DNA of 52,200 nucleotides from Pseudomonas citronellolis (GTDB taxonomy: Bacteria > Pseudomonadota > Gammaproteobacteria > Pseudomonadales > Pseudomonadaceae). The notes beneath the pieces are model-generated. The model worked only from the letters and a program-made list of their open reading frames with translations. It was not told the DNA's origin and searched no databases. The stretch is taken from assembly GCF_029335315.1 (NCBI RefSeq), contig NZ_JARJLT010000106.1, forward strand, positions 1 through 52,200, read 5' to 3'. The translations under genes and the position numbers were made by a program. This document shows positions 1 to 7,888 of the stretch, one piece after another. Position 1 is the first letter of the stretch; every line of letters starts with the position of its first letter.

Positions 1-13
1 CCCCGGACCCACC

Positions 14-149
14 ATGCCCAACACCCCCGCCCTGATCATCATCGACATGCAAAGGCAGAGTCCACGCCATGGCCCTGGGCAACCTCCAGGGCGAGTACGC
101 CCAGGTGCTGGACGCCTCGCAGGCGCTCGCTCTGGCACGGGGCGGCTGA
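14..149 (+). pseudogene. Isochorismatase-family hydrolase remnant with internal deletion
   Basis: The ATG at 14 opens a peptide beginning MPNTPALIIIDMQ, the classic first strand of isochorismatase/nicotinamidase-like cysteine hydrolases, including the catalytic Asp of the IDMQ motif. About 15 codons later the similarity stops. From about base 60, in a different frame (+1), the sequence reads VHAMALGNLQGEYAQVLDA and ends at TGA 147-149; this looks like the C-terminal helix of the same family. The central 150 or so residues, including the catalytic Lys and Cys, are absent. The simplest reading is a large out-of-frame internal deletion. The family call rests on two short stretches, so it is probable rather than certain. 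Confidence 0.6.
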
Positions 150-351
150 GCGTTCGGGGACCGTAGGTCGCCATCGATTTCAGCGGGATTGCTGTGCGAC
201 GATTTTTCGGGTATTTCCCCTGAAATTCCGACGCATGGAATGGCTTTGCCATCTTGTGTCGTGAAAAAACAGTGTGTAGTTTTCACGGGGCGTGCAGTTT
301 GTTAAGAAAACGCGCGTTCGTGTCCGCTTAACATCAGGAACCCACCACTAC

Positions 352-1089
352 ATGTCGCTGCAAATCTGCATTCTGGAAACCGATATCCTGCGTCCCGAGC
401 TGATCGGCCAGTACACTGGCTACGGCTGGATGTTCCAGCAGCTGTTCGCCAAGCAACCGGTGCCCGCCGAGTTCAAGGTGTACAACGTGGTGGAAGGGCA
501 CTATCCGCCCGACAGCGAGCATTACGACGCCTATCTGGTGACCGGCAGCAAGTACGACTCCTTCGGCAGCGAACCCTGGATCGAGAAGCTCAAGAGCTAC
601 CTGCTCAGCCGCTACGAGCGCGGCGACAAGCTGCTGGGCGTGTGCTTCGGCCACCAACTGCTGGCCCTGCTGCTCGGCGGCAAGACCGAGCGCGCCGGCC
701 AGGGCTGGGGCGTGGGTATCCACGATTACCGCATCGAAGAACAGCCGCACTGGATGCTGCCGGCGCTGAACGACCTGACCCTGCTGGTCAGCCACCAGGA
801 CCAGGTCACCGAGCTGCCCGAAGGCGCCCGGCGCATCGCCAGCAGCGACTTCTGCCCGAACGCCGCCTACGCCATCGGCGACCAGGTGCTGTGCTTCCAG
901 GGCCACCCGGAGTTCGTCGCCGACTACTCCCACGCCATCCTCGACCTGCGCCGCGAGATCTTCAGCGAGCCGGTCTACCAGAAGGGCGTGGACAGCCTCG
1001 GCCGCCCGCACCAGGGCGCGGCCGTCGCCGAATGGATGATGCGTTTCGTCCGGGACGGGCGGAAGAAGGACGAGCAGAGCGCTGCCTGA
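352..1089 (+). CDS. Class I glutamine amidotransferase domain protein
   Basis: This 245-residue protein is a stand-alone class I (triad) glutamine amidotransferase, which would hydrolyse glutamine and pass ammonia to an unknown acceptor. The nucleophile elbow GVCFGHQ puts the catalytic Cys at about residue 98, and FQGHPEF supplies His185 and Glu187. The reading frame is open upstream to 292, but the ATG at 352 is preferred because an AGGA lies 12 bases before it and the protein then starts directly with the Rossmann-like strand (LQICILETD). No synthetase partner is adjacent, so the substrate cannot be told. Related stand-alone proteins are often annotated as GMP synthase-like; a gamma-glutamyl-ligand hydrolase is an alternative. 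A strong terminator follows 17 bases after the stop. Confidence 0.85.
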   Translation: MSLQICILETDILRPELIGQYTGYGWMFQQLFAKQPVPAEFKVYNVVEGHYPPDSEHYDAYLVTGSKYDSFGSEPWIEKLKSYLLSRYERGDKLLGVCFGHQLLALLLGGKTERAGQGWGVGIHDYRIEEQPHWMLPALNDLTLLVSHQDQVTELPEGARRIASSDFCPNAAYAIGDQVLCFQGHPEFVADYSHAILDLRREIFSEPVYQKGVDSLGRPHQGAAVAEWMMRFVRDGRKKDEQSAA

Positions 1090-1105
1090 AGCCGCCTCCG
1101 CACCG

Positions 1106-1138
1106 AAAAAACGCCGCTCCCAGGAGCGGCGTTTTTCA
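1106..1138. terminator. Bidirectional intrinsic terminator
   Basis: A perfect 9-bp stem (CGCCGCTCC / GGAGCGGCG, 1112-1120 and 1123-1131) has a 2-base apex, a run of A before it and TTTTT after it. It can end the amidotransferase transcript on the plus strand and could also serve the convergent corA-like gene. Confidence 0.85.
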
Positions 1139-1168
1139 TTGGTGGGCGCGCGCGGCCTGCAAAGGCGC

Positions 1169-1246
1169 TGGGCTCCGCGTTCGCGGGAGTGACGGAATGA
1201 GCTGCCGCGTTCCTCCTGGCGTCATCCCCGCGAACGCGGGGACCCA
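1169..1246. repeat. Dispersed palindromic (REP-like) element
   Basis: Two imperfect inverted arms of about 27 bases (1169-1195 and 1220-1246) share the core GCGTTCGCGGGAGTGACG / CGTCATCCCCGCGAACGC. Short palindromes of the type CGTCATNCCCGCGAANGCGG are common intergenic repeats in proteobacterial genomes. It lies between convergent genes downstream of the terminator, where such elements usually sit. No transposase is associated. Confidence 0.6.
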
Positions 1247-1266
1247 GGGCATTCGCGACTCTGCTC

Positions 1267-2238
1267 CTACAGCCAGTCCGCCTGCTTGAAGCTGACGTAC
1301 AGCCCCACGCAACCGATCACCAGCAGGCCCATCACCAGGAAGTAGCCGTAGTGCCAGTGCAGCTCGGGGATGTACTCGAAGTTCATCCCGTAGATGCCGG
1401 CCACCGCGGTGGGCAAGCCGAGGATCGCCGCCCAGGCGGCGAACTTGCGTTGCACCACGCTCTGTCGCGACGACTCCAGCAGCAGGCCGACCTCGATGGT
1501 CTGGCTGGCGATGTCGCGCAGCGAGTTGAGGTCTTCCAGCAGGCGGTTGACGTGGATCGCCACGTCGCGGAAGTACGGGCGCATCTGCTTGTCGATGAAG
1601 GGGAAGTCCAGGCGTTGCAGCTCCTGGCAGATTTCCACCATCGGCGCCGCGTAGTGGCGCAGCTTCAGCACCTCGCGGCGCAGGCCGTAGATGCGCTCGA
1701 TCTCTTCCTGGGTCAGCGAGGTGCGCAGGGCGCGTTGTTCCAGGCCCTCGATCTCGCCACGGATTTCCTCGACCACCGGCTCGTAGTTGCCGACCACGAA
1801 GTCGAGCAGGGCGTAGAGCACGAAGTCGGTGCCGTGGGCCAGCAGCAGCGGGCGCGCCTCGCAGCGCTGGCGCACCTGCGAGTAGGACTGCGAGAAGCCG
1901 TGGCGGGCGCTGATGATGTAGCCGATGCCGGCGAACAGGTGGGTTTCCACGAACATCAACCGGCTGTCCGCGCGCACCGGCGAGTAGATCACCATGAACA
2001 GCGCGTCGCCGAAGGTTTCCAGCTTCGGCCGGCTGTGCTTCTCCAGGGCGTCGGAGATGGCCAGTTCGTGCAGGTTGAACTGCCGTTGCAGGTTCGCCAG
2101 TTCCTCCGGGGTCGGCTCCTGCAGGCCGGTCCAGACGAAATGGTCGGGCTGGCAGGCCCAGCGATAGCCCTCTTCGAGAGGAATGTCGGAAACCTTCTTG
2201 CCCTTGCAGTACACGGCGGATGCGACGACTCGGCCCAT
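1267..2238 (-). CDS. CorA family divalent cation transporter
   Basis: A 323-residue member of the CorA metal ion transporter family, which forms pentameric inner-membrane channels for Mg2+ or related ions. The large N-terminal part is the cytoplasmic alpha/beta funnel with a long helix. Near the C-terminus lie two membrane helices separated by the signature loop; the selectivity motif YGMNFE is intact (GMN at residues 284-286). The frame is open for 20 more codons upstream, but the ATG at 2238 gives the usual family length, and the upstream extension (MPILNQIRAGACRC...) looks like untranslated sequence. A second, GIN-type family member (CmaX) is encoded at 35346. Whether the ion is Mg2+, Co2+ or Zn2+ cannot be read from the sequence; an intact GMN favours import. 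Confidence 0.85.
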   Translation of the reverse strand: MGRVVASAVYCKGKKVSDIPLEEGYRWACQPDHFVWTGLQEPTPEELANLQRQFNLHELAISDALEKHSRPKLETFGDALFMVIYSPVRADSRLMFVETHLFAGIGYIISARHGFSQSYSQVRQRCEARPLLLAHGTDFVLYALLDFVVGNYEPVVEEIRGEIEGLEQRALRTSLTQEEIERIYGLRREVLKLRHYAAPMVEICQELQRLDFPFIDKQMRPYFRDVAIHVNRLLEDLNSLRDIASQTIEVGLLLESSRQSVVQRKFAAWAAILGLPTAVAGIYGMNFEYIPELHWHYGYFLVMGLLVIGCVGLYVSFKQADWL

Positions 2239-2325
2239 GGTGCGCTCCCCAGGCAGGCACCGGCAGGCGCCGGCGCGGATCTGATTGAGTATGGGCAAGC
2301 CGGCGCCAGTCGCCAGCGGGGTGCG

Positions 2326-2547
2326 TCAGGAGTGCGGGCGCAGGCTCTGCTGGAGCACCGCCAGGGCGTTGGGCACCGCCTCGTTGAAGCGCTGGAACAG
2401 GGCGCTCTTGTCCACGCCGTCGGGCTGCACGTTGCGGGCGCCCTGGAAGCCGCCGGTCAGCGCCAGCAGCACCAGGATGACGATGCCGTACAGGCCGATG
2501 CTGGCGAGGGCGCCGTTGCGCAGGTGGCGGGCGGTCGAGTGGTGCAT
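2326..2547 (-). CDS. Small single-pass membrane protein, unknown function
   Basis: A 73-residue open frame starts at the ATG ending at 2547. It has a short basic N-terminus (MHHSTARHLRNGALAS), one clear membrane segment (about residues 16-32, GLYGIVILVLLALTGGF) and a 40-residue polar tail with a predicted amphipathic helix (DKSALFQRFNEAVPNALAVL). The frame stays open upstream for another 115 codons, but that part is Arg/Pro-rich and looks non-coding. No strong ribosome binding site is visible before the chosen ATG, so the start is uncertain. The topology suggests an inner-membrane anchor with a tail on one side. I do not recognise the family. Confidence 0.5.
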   Translation of the reverse strand: MHHSTARHLRNGALASIGLYGIVILVLLALTGGFQGARNVQPDGVDKSALFQRFNEAVPNALAVLQQSLRPHS

Positions 2548-2910
2548 GGCGGTGGCTGCCGGAAGTGGGAGTGGGCCCAGTTTCCCAGCAGTCTCATCGA
2601 TGGAATAACGATGTTCGTTGCTTTCAACTATCAGCGCGCTTGATGTTTTCGCGTTGCCTGGCTGGGCGAGGCCAACCTGAAGAGGCTTGGGAACTGTTCG
2701 TGGGAAAAGGCGCATCGCGTCGAAGTCGGAATGGTTCGCGGCCTTGCGCTGTCGAGCCTGGCCTGCCCGATTCGGCGTTGCGCGGTCTACCGCCAGGGTG
2801 TCGCCGCCGACGGGAAGCTCGGCTGAGGCAGCGCTGGCGGGATGGCGCGCCTCGGCGGGAAGCCGTGGCGCGCGGAGCCGGGCGCGGTTCATGCTGGCGT
2901 CCCCCGTGGC
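2548..2910. other. Intergenic region without a supported gene
   Basis: This stretch separates two small minus-strand genes. Open frames run across it on both strands, but all give Arg/Pro/Gly-rich translations typical of high-GC noise, and none has both a credible start and domain-like sequence. No terminator-like hairpin or promoter was convincing. Confidence 0.4.
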
Positions 2911-3102
2911 TCAGCCCTGGTGGCCGGCCTTGGCGGCGTCCTGCTGGTGCTGGGCGGTCTGGTCGGCCTGGTGCTGCATGGCGGCCTGGCTCAGGTTGAC
3001 CATGCGGTTCTGCATCAGCGAGGACTCCTCGGCGAAGCTGGCCTGGGCGGCGAACAGGGTGGCGGTGGCGAGAATGGCGCTGGCGATCAGTTGCAGTTTC
3101 AT
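2911..3102 (-). CDS. Small secreted (periplasmic) protein, unknown function
   Basis: A 63-residue protein with a textbook signal peptide (MKLQLIASAILATATLFAAQASFA, cleaved before EESS). The mature product is only about 39 residues, Gln/His/Ala-rich (SQAAMQHQADQTAQHQQDAAKAGHQG) and probably helical or disordered. The ATG at 3102 is preferred to a GTG three codons upstream because GAGG lies eight bases before it. The many His and Gln residues and a few Met could bind metal, but that is speculation. The AT-rich stretch at 3130-3240 upstream is a reasonable place for its promoter. The family was not recognised. Confidence 0.65.
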   Translation of the reverse strand: MKLQLIASAILATATLFAAQASFAEESSLMQNRMVNLSQAAMQHQADQTAQHQQDAAKAGHQG

Positions 3103-3237
3103 GATGAACACCTCGTTGCGTTTGCTGGCTTGACTGTGGGTTCATCAATAGGTTAACGCGCAATAATTTTCGAAAAAGATCGATATGGCTGAATCACCTT
3201 TGCCTTTTGAGTAACTATTGGAAAAACGTCTATCCAC

Positions 3238-3268
3238 AAAAAAGCCCGGCGCTTGGCCGGGCTTTTTC
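3238..3268 (-). terminator. Intrinsic terminator of the crotonase gene
   Basis: A 9-bp stem AAGCCCGGC / GCCGGGCTT (3242-3250 and 3255-3263) with a GCTT loop. Read on the minus strand it is followed by a run of U (the AAAAAA at 3239-3244 on the plus strand). It lies 20 bases after the stop of the enoyl-CoA hydratase gene. Confidence 0.8.
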
Positions 3269-3283
3269 GTGACGGACGCAGGC

Positions 3284-3973
3284 TCAGGCGAGGTGCTTCT
3301 TGTCCTGCTCGATGGCCTGGTCGAGGGTCTCCAGCAGCTGGCGACGGACCTTCAGCTTGGTGTTGCGGTGCGCGGTCATGTTCAGCTTCTTCAACTGCTG
3401 AGCGGCGGCGCGGGCGGTGTCGAGCAGCTCCTCGGCGGCTACCACCTTGTCGAGGAAGCCGGCGGCCATGGCCTCCTGCGGGGCGAACATCTCGGCGTTG
3501 ATCACCGAACGGTTGAACGCCGACTTGCGCAGGCGATCACGGGCCAGCTCGATGCCGACGTGGTGCATGGTCATGCCGATGGCCACTTCGTTCAGGCCGA
3601 TCTGGAAGGGGCCCTCGACGCCGATCCGGTAGTCCGCCGACAGCAGCAGGAAGGCGCCCTTGGCCACGGCGTGGCCGGGGCAGGCGACGATCACCGGGAA
3701 CGGGTGGGCGAGCATGCGCCGCGCCAGGGTGGAGCCGGCGGCGACCAGGGCCACGGCGTTCTCCGGGCCGGAGGTCATCACCTTGAGGTCGTAGCCGCCG
3801 GAGAGGATGCCCGGCTGGCCGGTGAGGATGACCACCGCGCGGTCCTGCTCGGCGCGGTCCAGCGCCTGGTTGAGGGCCTCGATCACGGCCGGGGAGATGG
3901 CGTTCACCTTGCCGTTGGCGAGGGTCAGGGTGGCGACGCCGTCGTCGAGTTGGTAGCCGATCAGTTCACTCAT
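3284..3973 (-). CDS. Enoyl-CoA hydratase/isomerase (crotonase) family protein
   Basis: A 229-residue crotonase-fold protein, slightly shorter than typical hydratases (about 260). The N-terminal beta strands (VATLTLANGKVNAISPAVIE) and the CoA/oxyanion-hole segments are present: GILSGGYDLK near residue 55 and GHAVAKGAFLLLSADYRIG near residue 100. The family acts on acyl-CoA thioesters (hydration, isomerisation or hydrolysis). The usual paired catalytic glutamates are not evident in their normal context, so the reaction cannot be assigned. It is monocistronic with its own terminator, and no other fatty-acid gene is adjacent. Confidence 0.85.
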   Translation of the reverse strand: MSELIGYQLDDGVATLTLANGKVNAISPAVIEALNQALDRAEQDRAVVILTGQPGILSGGYDLKVMTSGPENAVALVAAGSTLARRMLAHPFPVIVACPGHAVAKGAFLLLSADYRIGVEGPFQIGLNEVAIGMTMHHVGIELARDRLRKSAFNRSVINAEMFAPQEAMAAGFLDKVVAAEELLDTARAAAQQLKKLNMTAHRNTKLKVRRQLLETLDQAIEQDKKHLA

Positions 3974-4198
3974 GGCAGGACATCCGGAAAAGAAGTGAGG
4001 CGCAGAACATACTGGCGCCCATGGCGACCGTAAAGCGTTCTGTCCGACCGGCCGGTCACCATTGAAATGCGACCTGCATCACTCTCTGGCGGGGCATCCG
4101 GCGGATTTCGCGGGGTGCGCGTGGAGGCGGATGGGCCCTGCTGTTAAGCTGCCATCATCGTGCAATGTATCAACCCGCCTACAAGGAAGTCCGTCCGG

Positions 4199-5473
4199 AT
4201 GTCGAAGCTGCTCAAGTGGGGCCTGCTCGGAATCGTCGCCGTCGCCCTGATCATCAAGGTTTCCCTGTGGTTGTCGGTGCGCAGCATCGTCGACGACGCG
4301 GTGGCGCGGCTCTCGCCCATGGTCGAGATCACCTACGGCGGCATTTCCTCGTCCTTCGACGGCCGCGTCGGCCTGAAGAATGTCGAAATCCGCGTGCCGG
4401 CCGCCCGCGACAGCCTCAAGGTGGCCCACGCCCAGCTGAAGTTCGACGGCCTGCGCGAGCTGCTGAGCTTCAAGGAGCGCCTGGCCGAGGGCAAGTTGCC
4501 CAAGCAGATGGCCATGCAGCTCAGCGGTGTCGAGCTGCAGATGCACGGGCCGTTCATGCAGGCGCTGTCGCAGCAGCCGGCGGAGAGCAGCGTGTTCACC
4601 GCGATGAGCGAAGTGGCCTGCGGCAACGTGCAGAACATCGGCGCGGACGAGCTGCTGCAGATGGGCTATCGCACCCTGGAGTCGGATGTCGAGTTCTCCT
4701 ATCGCTTCGAACCCGGCGCGCAGAAACTCACCTTCAACCTGCGCTCCGACGCCCGCGGCATGCTCGACAGCCGCGTCAGCATGTCCCTGAGCAACGTTTC
4801 CGAGCGCCCCGGCGACATGCGCGTGAACCCGCCGCGGGTCTCGCAGGTCACCGTCGAGCTGGACGACAACCAGTACCAGCGCAAGGTCCAGGAGTTCTGC
4901 GCGGCGCGCCTGGGCGTGAAGCGCGACGAGTACCTCAAGCTGGCCCTGGCGCAGTTCGACAAGGCCATGCGCAGCCAGCGCGTGGCGCTGGACAAGCCGC
5001 TGCTGGACGCCTACGCCCGCTACCTGGCCGACCCGCAGTCGCTGCGCCTGGAGCTGAACCCCAGCGAAGGCATGGCCTGGAATGGCCTGGAGTTCTTCGA
5101 GGCCAAGGACGTGGTCGGCATGCTGCGCCCGGTGGTGCTGGTCAACCAGCAGGCGGTCGACCCGATCGGCTTCGCCTGGGTCGACCCGATGAAGCACAAG
5201 ATCACCGTGGATTCGGCCACGCAGAAGATTTCCGCCGAAGAAACGGTTGAGTCGGAGAAGAGAACGCAGCAATATGGCTTCGTTAACATCGACAGCCTTG
5301 CCCAGTACACCGGCAAGCGCCTGCAGTTCGTCACCTTCGATGGTGCCTATTATCAGGGTGTACTGCACAAGGTGGAGAACGGCCGAGTCTATATCACTGT
5401 CCTCATAGGGACGGGCTCGGCCGAGATGAACCTCCGCCTGACCAAGATCAATCAGGTGCGGGTCGAGTTGTAG
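4199..5473 (+). CDS. Membrane-anchored protein of unknown function with C-terminal small beta-barrel
   Basis: A 424-residue protein with one N-terminal membrane anchor (about residues 6-25, LLGIVAVALIIKVSLWL). It is followed by beta-rich sequence (YGGISSSFDGRVGLKNVEI) reminiscent of AsmA/DUF945-like envelope proteins. The last 60 or so residues (GKRLQFVTFDGAYYQGVLHK...INQVRV) alternate like a small five-stranded SH3/Sm-like barrel. The ATG at 4199 is preceded by AAGGA; an earlier in-frame ATG at 4160 would add 13 unlikely residues. The anchor predicts that the bulk lies in the periplasm. It sits 21 bases upstream of the GNAT-like gene and is probably co-transcribed with it. The family name is uncertain and no function is claimed. 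Confidence 0.75.
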   Translation: MSKLLKWGLLGIVAVALIIKVSLWLSVRSIVDDAVARLSPMVEITYGGISSSFDGRVGLKNVEIRVPAARDSLKVAHAQLKFDGLRELLSFKERLAEGKLPKQMAMQLSGVELQMHGPFMQALSQQPAESSVFTAMSEVACGNVQNIGADELLQMGYRTLESDVEFSYRFEPGAQKLTFNLRSDARGMLDSRVSMSLSNVSERPGDMRVNPPRVSQVTVELDDNQYQRKVQEFCAARLGVKRDEYLKLALAQFDKAMRSQRVALDKPLLDAYARYLADPQSLRLELNPSEGMAWNGLEFFEAKDVVGMLRPVVLVNQQAVDPIGFAWVDPMKHKITVDSATQKISAEETVESEKRTQQYGFVNIDSLAQYTGKRLQFVTFDGAYYQGVLHKVENGRVYITVLIGTGSAEMNLRLTKINQVRVEL

Positions 5474-5494
5474 ACCCGCAAGAGGAGAGTGCAA

Positions 5495-5779
5495 GTGAGT
5501 GAGTCGTTGTCCATCCATCATGATGAGTCCAGCCACCAGTTCGTCACGACGGTGGACGGTCATCGTGCCTATCTGGCCTACATGGATCTGGGCAAGCAGA
5601 CGCTGGACATCTACCGCACCTTCGTACCCGACAGCCTGCGCGGCCGCGGCATCGCCGCGGCGCTCACCGAGCACGCGCTGCAGTACGCCGAGCGCAAGGG
5701 CTACAGCGTGATTCCCTCCTGCTCCTACGTCGAACGCTACCTGGAGCGCCATCCGCGCCACGCCGACCGCATGGCCTGA
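5495..5779 (+). CDS. GNAT-like N-acetyltransferase (COG2388 type)
   Basis: A 94-residue protein of the short GNAT-like group. It contains the acetyl-CoA binding signature SLRGRGIAAALTEHAL (R/Q-x-x-G-x-A pattern) and the following GYSVIPSCSYVERYLERHP, which is characteristic of these minimal acetyltransferases. The GTG at 5495 is chosen because AGAGGAG lies seven bases upstream; a GTG at 5489 would be almost on top of that site. The gene closely follows the membrane-anchored protein gene and ends 20 bases before a shared terminator. The acceptor substrate is unknown. Confidence 0.85.
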   Translation: MSESLSIHHDESSHQFVTTVDGHRAYLAYMDLGKQTLDIYRTFVPDSLRGRGIAAALTEHALQYAERKGYSVIPSCSYVERYLERHPRHADRMA

Positions 5780-5795
5780 AGCGCCAGACAGACAT

Positions 5796-5826
5796 GAAAA
5801 CGCCGGGCATCTGCCCGGCGTTTTTC
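5796..5826. terminator. Bidirectional intrinsic terminator
   Basis: A perfect 9-bp stem CGCCGGGCA / TGCCCGGCG (5801-5809 and 5812-5820) is flanked by AAAA and TTTTT. It lies between the convergent GNAT-like gene and the DAHP synthase gene and can serve both. Confidence 0.9.
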
Positions 5827-5839
5827 ATTGCCTCGCGGG

Positions 5840-6928
5840 TCAGCCGCGCTGGCGCTTGGGCAGCACGTCCCTGAGCTTGGCGTGCATGCTGCGCACGGCC
5901 TTCTCGGTGGTGTCCCAGTCGATGCAGGCGTCGGTGATGGAGACGCCGTACTGCAGCTGGCAGAGGTCCTTCGGGATCGGCTGGCTGCCCCAGCCCAGGT
6001 GGCTTTCCACCATCAGGCCGACGATGGAGTTGTTGCCCTCGGCGATCTGGTTGGCGACGTTGTCCATCACCAGCGGTTGCAGGGCCGGGTCCTTGTTGGA
6101 GTTGGCGTGGCTGCAGTCGACCATCACGTTCAGCGGGATCTTCGCCTTGTTCAGCTCCTGCTCGCACAGCGCCACGCTCACCGAGTCGTAGTTCGGCTTG
6201 CCGTTGCCGCCGCGCAGCACCACGTGGCCGTAGCGGTTGCCCTTGGTGGTGACGATGGAGACGCCGCCTTCCTGGTTGATGCCGAGGAAACGGTGCGGGC
6301 TGGAGACCGACTGCAGGGCGTTGATCGCCACGGTCAGGCTGCCGTCGGTGCCGTTCTTGAAGCCGACGGCCGAGGACAGGCCGGAGGCCATCTCGCGGTG
6401 GGTCTGGGATTCGGTGGTGCGCGCGCCGATCGCCGACCAGCTGATCAGGTCCTGCAGGTACTGCGGGGAGATCGGGTCGAGCGCCTCGGTGGCGGTGGGC
6501 AGGCCCATCTCGGCGAGGTCGCGCAGCAGCTGGCGGCCGATGTGCAGGCCATCCTGGATCTTGAACGAGTCGTCCAGGTAGGGGTCGTTGATCAGGCCCT
6601 TCCAGCCCACGGTGGTGCGCGGCTTCTCGAAGTACACGCGCATCACCAGGAACAGCGTGTCGGCCACTTCGGCGGCCAGCACCTTCAGGCGCTCGGCGTA
6701 CTCGTGGGCGGCCTTGATGTCGTGGATGGAGCAGGGGCCGATGACCACGAACAGGCGGTGGTCCTTGCCGTCGAGGATATCGCGGACGACCTGGCGGCCG
6801 TGGGCGACGGTGCTGCGGGCGGCTTCGGTCAGGGGGATTTCGCGCTTGAGCTGATCCGGCGTGATCAGGGTCTCGTTGGAGGCAACGTTAAGGTCGTCGA
6901 TCTGTAAATCAGCCATCGTGGTACTCAT
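5840..6928 (-). CDS. 3-deoxy-7-phosphoheptulonate (DAHP) synthase, class I
   Basis: A 362-residue class I DAHP synthase (AroF/AroG/AroH type). It condenses phosphoenolpyruvate with erythrose 4-phosphate in the first step of the shikimate pathway, in the cytoplasm. Family marks include VIGPCSIHD (metal-binding Cys near residue 65), VMRVYFEKPRTTVGWKG, GARTTESQTHREMASGLS, and DCSHANSNKD with the metal-binding His. The length is usual for the family. The N-terminal extension (about 45 residues) is where feedback-sensitive isoenzymes carry the effector site, but Tyr, Phe or Trp specificity cannot be read reliably, so no aro letter is given. Start at 6928; a second Met four codons in is possible. 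Confidence 0.93.
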   Translation of the reverse strand: MSTTMADLQIDDLNVASNETLITPDQLKREIPLTEAARSTVAHGRQVVRDILDGKDHRLFVVIGPCSIHDIKAAHEYAERLKVLAAEVADTLFLVMRVYFEKPRTTVGWKGLINDPYLDDSFKIQDGLHIGRQLLRDLAEMGLPTATEALDPISPQYLQDLISWSAIGARTTESQTHREMASGLSSAVGFKNGTDGSLTVAINALQSVSSPHRFLGINQEGGVSIVTTKGNRYGHVVLRGGNGKPNYDSVSVALCEQELNKAKIPLNVMVDCSHANSNKDPALQPLVMDNVANQIAEGNNSIVGLMVESHLGWGSQPIPKDLCQLQYGVSITDACIDWDTTEKAVRSMHAKLRDVLPKRQRG

Positions 6929-7080
6929 CAGGTCACGGGTGCCGGCCGCCAGTAACCCCCATGCGATGGGGCGCAGGCATGAATCTCGCTACGGGGAAGA
7001 CGAACCTTAACGCGTCGGGCGCCGGCTCGACAATGGGCAGACGTGCGGAAAATGCCCGAGCGACGGGGTCTTGCGCCGTT

Positions 7081-7500
7081 TCACAGGGCGCAGAACAGGG
7101 GAAAGTCAGCGGCGTTGCGGGCGATCCACTCCAGCGCGGTGTCCTGCAACGGCTGGGCCTGGCCGGATTCGCGCTCGCGCTGGCGGCGGAAGTGCTCGAT
7201 CTGGCAGACCTGCTCGACCATCCGCGCGCGGAACAGCGTGTCCTCGTCGATGAAGGCCACGCCCACCAGGTAGTCGTCGTTCTGCTTGCGGCTCCAGGCC
7301 ACCACGCCGGGGTAGCGCGCGGCGTCGCCCAGCAGCGGGATGCGCAGTTCCACCGAGGTGCCGCGGCGATAGCCACGCGGGGCGTTGCAGGCGACCCCGC
7401 CGAGGCTGATATTGTACAGGCGCTGGCGGGGCAGGAAGGTCTGTTTGCGGACCACCAGCTCCACCGGCAGATCACAGGGGTGACGCAGGAACTGTCGCAT
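7081..7500 (-). CDS. PilZ domain protein (probable c-di-GMP receptor)
   Basis: A 139-residue protein with an N-terminal PilZ domain. Both c-di-GMP binding motifs are present: RxxxR at residues 2-6 (RQFLR) and NxSxxG at residues 30-35 (NISLGG). The rest of the barrel (VELRIPLLGDAARYPGVVAWSRKQNDDYLVGVAF) follows the usual pattern, and a charged helix plus a hydrophobic tail close the protein. It should therefore bind cyclic di-GMP and relay the signal to an unknown partner. The frame extends upstream to 7572, but the Met at 7500 places the RxxxR motif at the N-terminus, as in stand-alone PilZ proteins. The start overlaps an ATG of the divergent gene. Confidence 0.85.
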   Translation of the reverse strand: MRQFLRHPCDLPVELVVRKQTFLPRQRLYNISLGGVACNAPRGYRRGTSVELRIPLLGDAARYPGVVAWSRKQNDDYLVGVAFIDEDTLFRARMVEQVCQIEHFRRQRERESGQAQPLQDTALEWIARNAADFPLFCAL

Positions 7501-7552
7501 GACGGAGTACTCCGACTGCAATCTTTTAGGTGTTGGCATTGAGCAGAGTATA

Positions 7553-7888
7553 GTGCCGTCCCTCGAACTCACCGACCTCGACGCCGATCACCGGCTGCTG
7601 GAGCTGACCGGCGACTCGCTGCTGATCTTCAGCGCCGAGGGTTGCGCCTCGTGCCGCTGGGCCCGCGCCCAGCTGCCGGGCATGGGCCTGCCGCTGCAGC
7701 GCCTGTGCTGGGTCGACGCCGGGCGCAACGGCGGCCTGGTCGAGCGCTACGAAGTCTTCAACCTGCCGGCGCTGTTCCTGGTGCGCGACGGGGCCTTCCA
7801 TGGCCGCCTCGACGCGCCGCTGCGCGCTGGTCCACTGGCCCAGGCGTTACGCGCCGCGGCCCTGCGAGAGCCCGAGGAATTGCCCTGA
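7553..7888 (+). CDS. Thioredoxin-fold protein with CASC motif
   Basis: About 111 residues with a short thioredoxin-like fold. It shows a strand (DSLLIFSAEG), the redox motif CASC at residues 31-34, and the cis-proline segment YEVFNLPALFLVRDG. The GTG at 7553 is chosen because the upstream ATG at 7499 would overlap the divergent PilZ start codon. That ATG does have AGGA nine bases before it, however, and would add 18 residues, so the start is uncertain. The gene ends just before the ATG of the next gene, so the two are translationally close. Its partner protein is unknown. Confidence 0.75.
   Translation: MPSLELTDLDADHRLLELTGDSLLIFSAEGCASCRWARAQLPGMGLPLQRLCWVDAGRNGGLVERYEVFNLPALFLVRDGAFHGRLDAPLRAGPLAQALRAAALREPEELP

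Noticed and set aside
7499-7552. ATG start at 7499 for the thioredoxin-like gene
   Set aside because: It would overlap the divergent PilZ start codon; the added 18 residues do not look like part of the fold. It is kept only as an alternative.
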